NCBI GenBank assembly: GCA_029251165.1
Contig: JAQXDW010000103.1
Span: 57,396 to 121,395, forward strand
Direction: 5' to 3'
DNA length: 64,000 nt
Source: Myxococcota bacterium
GTDB lineage: Bacteria; Myxococcota_A; UBA796
Notes under the pieces: generated by a model
Told to the model about the DNA's origin: nothing
What the model saw: only the letters and a program-made list of their open reading frames with translations
The model's database searches: none
Shown here: piece after piece, positions 38,076 through 45,335 of the stretch
Position numbering within the stretch: position 1 is the stretch's first letter
Layout of the letters: every line of letters starts with the position of its first letter
Program-made: the position numbers and the translations under genes

Positions 38076-38749
38076 GGCGGTCATTCTCCAGGAGGAGAAT
38101 CATAAGCCGCTGCCAGCATTGGTAAACGGAGCGGAGCCGCTCTGGAGCACAACGACCCCATTTAGAAGCCGATCAGATCGGGCGTTCTCGTCTGAATTTT
38201 CTTGTCGAATGGTCACGCGGGAGCATTCTGTGTTCAGCGAACGCAGGGGTGGTATCCAGGCGCGCTGCGGAGCGTGCAGTTGTTGTGATGTCCAGCGTGA
38301 ATGGACAGAACCGGGGCGGCCATGACCAGGCTGCCGCGAGGTGTCGCCGATGGGTTGAGGGGGGAACCCGAAAGAACCTGTTTCGATGCTGTGCTGTCGC
38401 CTCCGCTGCTGGACTCCCCGCTGCCATTGTGGGAAGCAGGGGGCTCTGTGGACCCGGCCGGCTCTCCGCTGAGCGATGTGTGCTGAGGAGCTCATGGCAG
38501 AGAGTGTATGCGGCGAGAAGCCGCAACAGCATCAGCTGATCGAGCGGCTCCTTCTTGCTCAGGGTAGCCAAAGAGAAGCCAGATGCCAGACGAAGAACAT
38601 GAGTCGTGATAGGCTAAAATGAGCCTGCTATAACGTCTATCGAGTGTTTTGTGCGCCGGCTTGTGGTCGCATGAAGCGGCCGGACTGCGATGTCGCAGAG
38701 GATGCGGGAATCCCATTGGCCCCACCGGTGTCCAAGCCATTGAGAGAGG
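38076..38749. other. Long intergenic stretch without a convincing gene
   Basis: About 670 bp separate oligopeptidase B from the M50 protease, unusual in this compact window. Short open frames occur on both strands (for example minus 38173-38571), but none has a good ribosome site or recognisable sequence. The right third (about 38580-38650) is noticeably richer in A+T and contains the candidate promoter listed separately. No tRNA-like fold was noticed. It may hold regulatory sequence, a small RNA or a decayed gene. Confidence 0.5.
38606..38634 (+). promoter_or_regulatory. Candidate sigma-70-type promoter for M50 protease gene
   Basis: A -10-like TATAAC at 38629-38634 and a weak -35-like GTGATA at 38606-38611 are separated by 17 bp, in a locally A+T-richer patch about 115 bp upstream of the M50 gene. 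The match is only moderate. Confidence 0.35.
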
Positions 38750-38752
38750 GTG

Positions 38753-39475
38753 ATGAGCAGCGCTGATGACTCCAGCCGTGCCCGAGCGGCGCTCCTCGGG
38801 AGCGTCATCGTCACGGCTCTTCTGTATGTCGTGCCCTACGGTCCGCTCCTCGCGTGGCCGCTGGTGCTGCTGTCCACCCTCGCGCATGAGCTGGGGCACG
38901 GCCTCGCTGCGGTCATGGTCGGCGGGCGCTTTGAGTCACTCGTGATGTTCGCGGATGCCTCTGGGCTCGCGACCTGGAGCGGTGAGGTCAGCCGGCTTGA
39001 GCGGGCCTTCATCAGCGCCGGCGGGCTCGCTGGGCCGGCAGTGGTCGCTGGGCTCTGCTTTGGGGTCGGGCGCTCCAGCCGCGCCTCCCGGCTCTCCCTG
39101 GTGCTCCTCGGCATCGGACTCATCGCGGCGGAGGTCCTGGTCGTGCGGAACCTCTTCGGGCTGGCCTTCGTCGGCATCGTCGCTGCCGCCTGCCTCGGGC
39201 TCGGCCTGCGCGGAAGGGAGGCTGCCCGGTGGGGCGTGCTGTTCGCCGGGGTCCAGCTCGCGCTGAGCGTGTTCTCTCGCGCCGACTACCTGTTCACCGC
39301 GACCGCCCAGACCGGTGCAGGAGAGCACCCGTCGGATGTCGCCCACATCGCAGAGGCCCTGCTGCTGCCCTACTGGTTCTGGGGCGGAGCGATCGGTCTG
39401 CTGAGCGTCGCGGTGCTGCTGCTCGGTCTGCTCTCGTTCTTTCTGCCCGCGCGCCGCCCTGTGGCTGAAGCCTGA
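38753..39475 (+). CDS. M50 family membrane metalloprotease (M50B-like)
   Basis: The 240 aa polytopic membrane protein carries the zinc-protease motif HELGH at residues 45-49, set in a hydrophobic helix (STLAHELGHGLAAVMVGG). Several further hydrophobic segments follow, ending with a C-terminal helix (LLSVAVLLLGLLSFFLP). It is shorter than RseP and lacks a PDZ domain, fitting the Peptidase_M50B group of compact intramembrane proteases. ATG 38753 is used; GTG 38750 is adjacent. The stop lies inside the first unit of the 23-bp tandem repeat. Substrate unknown. Confidence 0.8.
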   Translation: MSSADDSSRARAALLGSVIVTALLYVVPYGPLLAWPLVLLSTLAHELGHGLAAVMVGGRFESLVMFADASGLATWSGEVSRLERAFISAGGLAGPAVVAGLCFGVGRSSRASRLSLVLLGIGLIAAEVLVVRNLFGLAFVGIVAAACLGLGLRGREAARWGVLFAGVQLALSVFSRADYLFTATAQTGAGEHPSDVAHIAEALLLPYWFWGGAIGLLSVAVLLLGLLSFFLPARRPVAEA

Positions 39476-39525
39476 GCGACCCTGTGGCTGAAGCCTGAGC
39501 GACCCTGTGGCTGAAGCCTGAGCTA
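39457..39525. repeat. Three tandem 23-bp repeats between convergent genes
   Basis: Units at 39457-39479, 39480-39502 and 39503-39525 each start CCCTGTGGCTGAAGCCTGAG. The first two units are identical; the third differs only in its last bases. The first copy contains the stop codon of the M50 gene and the last contains the stop of the TerB-like gene, so the whole array spans the junction of two convergent genes. Confidence 0.93.
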
Positions 39526-39536
39526 CTCTTCAGGCT
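39515..39536. terminator. Small hairpin at convergent gene junction
   Basis: AGCCTGA at 39515-39521 pairs with TCAGGCT at 39530-39536 around an 8-base loop. The position between two convergent stops suits a bidirectional terminator, but the stem is only 7 bp and no T-run follows on either strand. Confidence 0.3.
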
Positions 39537-39861
39537 CCGGCAGGAGCATCTCGAACAGCTCCAGCGTGGCGGCTTCCTGTGGGTCGATGTCGCCGTCGAT
39601 TGCGATCATGGCCTGGGCTGCCGCGAGGAACATCTTGCGGTGCTCGGTCGGGATATCCAGCGGGTCGACTTCCTCTGGGCGGGGAGGGTGAGCCAGCCAG
39701 CGCGCAACCTGCTCTCGCTCTCGCTCCGACATCCCGAGTTTCCTTGCTAGCTGACCGACCAGGTTCCGCTCTTCCTGACGAACCTCTAGATCGGCCCACG
39801 CAAACGAGCAGACAAACCGCATCAGACGCAGACGTTCTTCGTTGCTGAGTTCCTGAAACAT
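39523..39861 (-). CDS. TerB-like (tellurite resistance B fold) protein
   Basis: The 112 aa helical protein resembles the TerB/DjlA-type fold: LRLMRFVCSFAWADLEVRQEE at the N-terminus and AAQAMIAIDGDIDPQEAATLEL at the C-terminus are the paired acidic helix motifs of that family, which can bind metal. The start is ATG 39861 with AGGAG nine bases upstream. It is divergent from the HEAT-PilT gene. TerB-like domains are widespread, and tellurite resistance should not be assumed from a lone copy. Confidence 0.75.
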   Translation of the reverse strand: MFQELSNEERLRLMRFVCSFAWADLEVRQEERNLVGQLARKLGMSEREREQVARWLAHPPRPEEVDPLDIPTEHRKMFLAAAQAMIAIDGDIDPQEAATLELFEMLLPEPEE

Positions 39862-39961
39862 CCGGACTGACTCCTGATTTGATTGCCGTTTCGCCGCCTG
39901 GGCCTAAACCGGCGAGCAGATGTTGCCATAATCGAAGCGAGAGCGACACCAGGAGGCATGG

Positions 39962-42445
39962 ATGGCCATTTTCGGAGGCCGGAACAAAAACGTTCTGCAG
40001 CAGGTCACATCATCAGCATGGAAGTCTCCAGAGGAGCGCGACGCCCTGCTGGGCAAGCTGAGGGACATGTCCCTGAAAACCTCCGATGCCGTTCCGCTGC
40101 TCTGGCACGGGGACAGCGGAGTGCGGAGCATCGCGGTCAAGGCGTTCATGGAGAAGGCGGACGTCAGCGCAGCGATGCTGCTGGCGGAGGAGCTGATGGG
40201 ACAGCCCTCTCATGTGCGCGCGTTCGCGATGCGCATCTTTCCTCAGCTCAAGGATGATGTGGTCTCCAAGGTGGTCGACAACCTCCTCGGTGATCGCAAC
40301 ACCCAGAAGAACCGACTCGCCTGGGACATCGCCCTGAACCTCAAGGGCGAGACCGGTGCCCGGTACCTGGAGCAGGCGATCAGCAGCGCGCCGAAGGGCA
40401 TCCAGGTCACCGCGCTGCAGCGGCTGGTCAAGCTGCGGAAGCCGGGGCAGATCTACGGCATCCTTGAGTCCGCAGCAAAGGGGGAGAACGATCGGCTCGC
40501 CAGCATCGCGCTGGAGGCCCTCATCGCGATGTCTGCGGAGCAGCGGGTGGTTGATCTCATGATCAACCGTGTCGCCCATGGAGATGCCACAAGCCGCCAG
40601 ATGGCAACGAAGTTCCTTCGTGATGCTGCAGACAAAGAGCCCAAGCGGATGCGAGAGGCGATGCTGGAGCTGCTGAGCGAGGGAGAGGACAGCACCCGAC
40701 GGGTCGCGGTCGAGATCCTCCTGGAGACTGGAGAGCCGCAGGATGTCATCCTTCAGATCCTGGTGTTTGCCAAGGAACTTGTCGGCTGGCTGCGGGACCG
40801 CATCCTCGACACCCTGCGGACTTTTGGCGACGACGTCCTCAAGCCCGCCGTCGCCCTGCTCCAGCATGAAGACGACAACATCCGCACCACTGCGCTCGTC
40901 CTCGTCGAGCAGTTCAACGACCCCCGACTCGTCGGTCCGGTCTGTCGGCTGCTGACAGACGACGACTGGTGGATGCGCATCTCCGCATGCGACACCCTCG
41001 GCCGCCTCAAGGACGAGCGCGCCGTGCCTCATCTCGTCAAGGCGCTGAGCAATGAGGAGGTCCGCTGGGCAGCGATCGATGCCCTCGCTCAGATCGGCTC
41101 CTCCAAGGCGCTCAAGCCACTCGCGCAGCTCCTTCGAGACAAGCGCAAGGAGGTCCGCACCGAGGTCGTTCGGGCGTTCGGGCACTTCACTCACCCCCAG
41201 CTCCTCCCGCTGCTCAAGCAGGTCAACGAAAAAGACGTCTCGTCGGAGGTCCGCACCCTGGCCGCTGAGGTCTTCCGGGACATGTCCGCTCGGCTCAACC
41301 TCAAGACCGGCAACATCGAGCACAACACGATGGCGGTCAGTGCCGACAGCTTGACCAACCCGCTCGACCGTCTCCTGGCTCGGATTCGCAAAGACGGAGC
41401 CTCTGACCTCCACATCGTCCCTGGGGACTCCCCATTCTGGCGGCACAAGGGGACGCTGGTTCGGATCCCAGACTTTGAGGCCCTCTCTCCGGAGAAGTCT
41501 CGCGAGTGGGTGCTCTCTGTCCTCAACGAGCACCAGACGAAGGTCTTCCTCGAGAATGGCGAGGTCGACTTCTGCTACTCGATCCCAGAAGTCGGGCGAT
41601 ACCGGGCCAATGCATTCGAGCAGCGACTCGGCACCTGCGCGACGTTTCGGGTCATCCCGAATGTCCCGCCCACCTTCTCGGATCTGCGGCTTCCCGGACG
41701 CCTGACTGAGCTGCTTGACTATCACCAGGGGCTCATCCTGGTCTCGGGCCCGGCCGCCAGCGGAAAGTCCACGACCCTGGCTGCCATCGTCAACCTGATC
41801 AACGAGTCCAAGTCGACCCACATCATCACCCTCGAAGATCCCATCGAGTTTGTGCACCCGACCAAGACCGCCCTCATCAACCAGCGCGAGCAGGGCACCA
41901 CGACGGTCTCGTTCGCCCGTGCCCTGCGGGGCGCGCTGCGGCAGGACCCAGACGTCATCATGGTCGGCGAGATGCGCGATCTGGAGACCATCAGCATGTC
42001 ACTGGAGGCCAGCGAGACCGGCCACCTTGTCATCGCGACCCTCCACACCACCTCCGCGGTCGCGACCATCGAGCGCCTCATCTCCAGCTTCCCGCCCGAT
42101 GAGCAGGGACAGATTCGGATGTCGCTGTCGGAGTCGCTGAAGTATGTCGTCTGTCAGTCTCTACTGCCGCGCAAGGACGGGGCGGGGCGGGTGGCTTGCT
42201 ATGAGGTCCTCAAGGGGACCTTCAACGTCGGCAACCTCATCCGCGAGAACAAGATGCACCTCATCCCGAGCCTCATGCAGATCGGTCGAAATCAGGGGAT
42301 GCAGACGGTAGATATGGCGCTGGAGGACCTCGTCGAGGCTGACCTGATTACCCCTGAGGCGGCCTGGAGGCGTGCTGAGAAGCAGGAGACCTTCGAGCCG
42401 ATGTGTGACCCCAAGTTCATCGCTGAAGCCAAGTCATTGCTCTGA
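39962..42445 (+). CDS. HEAT-repeat / PilT-type ATPase fusion
   Basis: The 827 aa protein has two halves. Residues about 1-450 consist of HEAT-like helical repeats (for example DDDWWMRISACDTLGRLKDE and VRWAAIDALAQIGSSKALK). Residues about 465-827 form a PilT-family secretion ATPase beginning LDRLLARIRKDGASDLHIVPG. Its Walker A is GPAASGKST from residue 596, where canonical PilT has GPTGSGKST; the Walker B-like MVGEMRD and the His box ATLHTTSAV are intact. The start is ATG 39962 with AGGAGG five bases upstream. It is followed 71 bp later by a stand-alone PilT. It is probably a pilus retraction or motility-associated ATPase with a protein-interaction extension. Confidence 0.88.
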   Translation: MAIFGGRNKNVLQQVTSSAWKSPEERDALLGKLRDMSLKTSDAVPLLWHGDSGVRSIAVKAFMEKADVSAAMLLAEELMGQPSHVRAFAMRIFPQLKDDVVSKVVDNLLGDRNTQKNRLAWDIALNLKGETGARYLEQAISSAPKGIQVTALQRLVKLRKPGQIYGILESAAKGENDRLASIALEALIAMSAEQRVVDLMINRVAHGDATSRQMATKFLRDAADKEPKRMREAMLELLSEGEDSTRRVAVEILLETGEPQDVILQILVFAKELVGWLRDRILDTLRTFGDDVLKPAVALLQHEDDNIRTTALVLVEQFNDPRLVGPVCRLLTDDDWWMRISACDTLGRLKDERAVPHLVKALSNEEVRWAAIDALAQIGSSKALKPLAQLLRDKRKEVRTEVVRAFGHFTHPQLLPLLKQVNEKDVSSEVRTLAAEVFRDMSARLNLKTGNIEHNTMAVSADSLTNPLDRLLARIRKDGASDLHIVPGDSPFWRHKGTLVRIPDFEALSPEKSREWVLSVLNEHQTKVFLENGEVDFCYSIPEVGRYRANAFEQRLGTCATFRVIPNVPPTFSDLRLPGRLTELLDYHQGLILVSGPAASGKSTTLAAIVNLINESKSTHIITLEDPIEFVHPTKTALINQREQGTTTVSFARALRGALRQDPDVIMVGEMRDLETISMSLEASETGHLVIATLHTTSAVATIERLISSFPPDEQGQIRMSLSESLKYVVCQSLLPRKDGAGRVACYEVLKGTFNVGNLIRENKMHLIPSLMQIGRNQGMQTVDMALEDLVEADLITPEAAWRRAEKQETFEPMCDPKFIAEAKSLL

Positions 42446-42516
42446 TTATCTGCCGACCCACCCCCTCCTGCCCGATCCTCTCTGAGGCCAGCGGGTACCG
42501 TCTTCGAGGTTGAACA

Positions 42517-43614
42517 ATGGACAAAGAGATCGATCGCTTCTTTAAGCTCATGGTCGACCGCGGCGCCTCTGACATGCACTTCTCTGTGGGCCGCCCCCCG
42601 ATCTTTCGGGCTTCTGGTCGCATCGAGCCGATTCGCTTCCGCGTGCTCGACGACGACTACTACACCCGACTCGTCAAGCCGATGACTCCGCCGGAGATGT
42701 GGGAGGAGTTCGTCAAGACCGGCGACATGGACTTTGCCTATGAGGTGCCCGGACTGGCCCGCTTCCGGGTCAACTTGTTCAAGCAGCAGCGGGGAATGGG
42801 GGCGGTCTTCCGGGTCATTCCGGCGAAGATCTTGACCCTCGAGCAGCTTCGAATGCCGAAGTCTGTCCACCGCCTCGTCGGCTTCACCAAGGGCCTCTGC
42901 CTGGTCACCGGTCCGACGGGGTCCGGTAAGTCCACCACCCTCGCCGCGATCATCAACGAGATCAACGCCACCCGGAAGATGCACATCCTCACCATCGAGG
43001 ATCCCATCGAGTTCGTGCACAAGAACCAGAACGCCCTGGTGACCCAGCGCGAGGTCCACAAGCACAGCAACGACTTCCGCAGCGCGCTGAAGGCGGGAAT
43101 GCGGCAGGATCCAGACATCATCCTGGTCGGCGAGATGCGCGATCAGGTGACCATCGAGATGGCCCTCAATGCTGCCGAGACTGGCGTGCTGGTGTTTGGA
43201 ACCTTGCACACCAACTCTGCTGCAAAGACCATGGACCGGATCATCAATGTCTTCCCGTCTGACCGACAGGAGAACATCCGGGGCATCATCGCGAACGTCC
43301 TGAAGTGCGTTGTCTCTCAGCAGCTTCTGCGGCGGAAGAAGGGCGGCCGGGTCGCGGCCGTTGAGGTGCTGTTCTGTCATCCTGGCGTCTCGGCGCTGAT
43401 CCGCCATGACAAGACACACCAGATCACCTCCGCGATTCAGACGGGTGTGGGCATGGGAATGATCAGCATGGACTCCTCGCTCAAGCAGCTTGTCCAGCAG
43501 GACGTCATCACGGTCGAGGCGGCGCTTGAGAAGGCGCTGGACAAAGATGACATGCGCGCATGGCTAAAAGAATATGGGGCTGAGGTCCCTGATGAAGCGG
43601 ACGGAGGTCACTGA
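42517..43614 (+). CDS. pilT: Type IV pilus retraction ATPase PilT
   Basis: The 365 aa hexameric ATPase depolymerises type IV pili. It has the family N-terminus (RFFKLMVDRGASDMHFSVG), Walker A GPTGSGKST at residues 132-140, the Asp box TIEDPIEFVH, Walker B ILVGEMRD and the His box FGTLHTNSA. The canonical PilT AIRNLIRE motif is not obvious, so it could be a PilT2/PilU-like member. It follows the HEAT-PilT fusion and ends 1 bp before the aldehyde dehydrogenase-like gene. Confidence 0.88.
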   Translation: MDKEIDRFFKLMVDRGASDMHFSVGRPPIFRASGRIEPIRFRVLDDDYYTRLVKPMTPPEMWEEFVKTGDMDFAYEVPGLARFRVNLFKQQRGMGAVFRVIPAKILTLEQLRMPKSVHRLVGFTKGLCLVTGPTGSGKSTTLAAIINEINATRKMHILTIEDPIEFVHKNQNALVTQREVHKHSNDFRSALKAGMRQDPDIILVGEMRDQVTIEMALNAAETGVLVFGTLHTNSAAKTMDRIINVFPSDRQENIRGIIANVLKCVVSQQLLRRKKGGRVAAVEVLFCHPGVSALIRHDKTHQITSAIQTGVGMGMISMDSSLKQLVQQDVITVEAALEKALDKDDMRAWLKEYGAEVPDEADGGH

Positions 43615-43615
43615 G

Positions 43616-45229
43616 ATGCTTGCGCCTTACCTACCAGAGGACTCTACAAACAAGCACCTCAGCGATGCCCTCATGCGGCTGTCGCGGGGCCGAGATGGCT
43701 GGGTGCGGACGACGGTCCAGGAGCGAATTGACCTGCTGAACGTCTGCCTGACGGGCCTTGAGCTGGAGGCTGCCGACTGGGTGGCTTCAGCCTGCCGTGC
43801 CCGACGCTACCCCCTCGGGGGACCGGAGGAGGGGGAGGAATGGCTGACGGGGCCGGTCGCCCTGCTTCGCTACATCCGGCTGCTCATTCATGCCCTGGAG
43901 TTCGGCGGGGAGCCGCTGCTTCCCGGAAGCCACCAGCGCAGCGATGGTCAGTGGGTCGCAGATGTCTTTCCGGCGGAGCCGCGTGAGCGGACTCTGATGC
44001 CGGGGGTGTCCGGTGAGGTCTGGCTCGAGCCCGGCGCCTCGATTGCTCAAGGCGGTCGCTATCGAGCCGGTGCGCCAGACCATGGGCAGATCTGCCTGGT
44101 TCTGGGCGGCGGCGGGGTCACGAGCGCTGCGGCGATCGATGCCCTGCACCAGCTGTTCATCGAGGATCGTGTGGTGCTGCTCAAGCTCAGCCCGCTCGAT
44201 GTCTCCGTCGGTCCCTTCATCGCTCGGATGTTCTGGAAGCTCATCGAGCTGAACTACTTCACGGTGGTGTTCGGCGGAGAGGATGTCGGCGCGACCCTCG
44301 CCGCGAGCCCGGCGGTCGATGTCGTCTGCCTCACCGGCACCGCTCAGACTGCTGCTGCGCTCTCTGAGGCCGGCGTGACGGTCAGCTACGCAGCGGTCGG
44401 CGGGGTGAACCCTGTGATTGTCTGCCCGGGATCCTGGAGCGAGGACGAGCTGGATCACCAGGCCCGTCAGGTCGCCACCATGATCACCCAAGGCGGCGGC
44501 GCGAGCTGTGCGGCGGCGCAGGTCTTGCTGATGCCGTCGGGATGGCCGCAGCGTGCAGCGTTCATCGATGCCCTGGAGTCCGCCCTCAGCGAGCTGCCGT
44601 GCCGGCCTCCGGTCAGCCCTCGGTCGGAGGATGCCCACCGCGATCTCCAGCTGAGGTACCCCCAGGCCCGCCAGTTCGGGGCCGGAGTCGGTCTGCCCTG
44701 GATGCTCATCCCCGACGTCCCCGCACACGACGGTGAGCCGCTTCTCTCCACGGAGTACCCCGTCGGCGTGGCTGGACTGGTCGATGTCGTCGCGGGCAGC
44801 CTGGAGGACTTCCTCGCCGCGGCTGTCCGGCTGTGCAACACCACGCTCGCCGGGGATGTCTGCGCGACCATCCTGGTCTCTGGTGAGTCACAGGGCAGCA
44901 ACCACAGCACCATCGAGCGGGCGATCTCGGCGCTGGAGTACGGCACGGTTGGCCTCAACATCTGGCCCGGTGTTGCGATGGGTCTCGGGGTCTCGCCGTG
45001 GGGAAGTCCGGGCAGCACCCTCCGCAATACGTTCCTGCTGGAGCGGGTACAGAAGGCGGTGTTTCGAGCGCCATCTCACCTGCGAACGACCCCGATATGG
45101 TTCTCCGACCGGCCAGGGATTGCCCGGATGGGACCGGCTCTCGCCAGCTTCACCTCGGCGCCACGGTGGCGCAAGGTTCCCCGCCTCTTGCTCGCGAGCA
45201 CGCCGGCGCTCCTGCCCTGGCGGCGGTAG
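43616..45229 (+). CDS. Aldehyde dehydrogenase-like protein with altered active site
   Basis: The 537 aa protein belongs to the ALDH superfamily. The catalytic-cysteine region is GGGASCAAAQV with C298, and NPVIVCPGS follows the oxyanion-side GG. The usual general-base Glu of the ELGG motif is replaced: the sequence reads A260-V-G-G. The enzyme may therefore use a different base, act as an acyl-CoA reductase-like enzyme, or be inactive. The frame opens at 43574, but a perfect ribosome site, GGAGGT at 43603-43608, sits seven bases before ATG 43616, which settles the start just after the pilT stop. The link to pilus ATPases is positional only. Confidence 0.72.
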   Translation: MLAPYLPEDSTNKHLSDALMRLSRGRDGWVRTTVQERIDLLNVCLTGLELEAADWVASACRARRYPLGGPEEGEEWLTGPVALLRYIRLLIHALEFGGEPLLPGSHQRSDGQWVADVFPAEPRERTLMPGVSGEVWLEPGASIAQGGRYRAGAPDHGQICLVLGGGGVTSAAAIDALHQLFIEDRVVLLKLSPLDVSVGPFIARMFWKLIELNYFTVVFGGEDVGATLAASPAVDVVCLTGTAQTAAALSEAGVTVSYAAVGGVNPVIVCPGSWSEDELDHQARQVATMITQGGGASCAAAQVLLMPSGWPQRAAFIDALESALSELPCRPPVSPRSEDAHRDLQLRYPQARQFGAGVGLPWMLIPDVPAHDGEPLLSTEYPVGVAGLVDVVAGSLEDFLAAAVRLCNTTLAGDVCATILVSGESQGSNHSTIERAISALEYGTVGLNIWPGVAMGLGVSPWGSPGSTLRNTFLLERVQKAVFRAPSHLRTTPIWFSDRPGIARMGPALASFTSAPRWRKVPRLLLASTPALLPWRR

Positions 45230-45335
45230 CGCCGAGGGCGCTGCTGCGGGGAGGTCGAGGTCTGCACTGCCCACTGTCTCCAGCGACGCTCTCGCTGGGG
45301 TCGATACTTTCGCCTGTGCCGGGTAAGCTGGCCTG

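Noticed and set aside
38173..38571. 132-codon minus frame in the long gap
   Set aside because: TTG start without a ribosome site, biased composition and no similarity; not enough to call a gene.
39457..39525. Short direct repeats considered as a CRISPR remnant
   Set aside because: The units abut without spacers and overlap stop codons of two genes.
39523..39861. Tellurite-resistance operon
   Set aside because: Only a lone TerB-like fold is present, with no other ter genes nearby.
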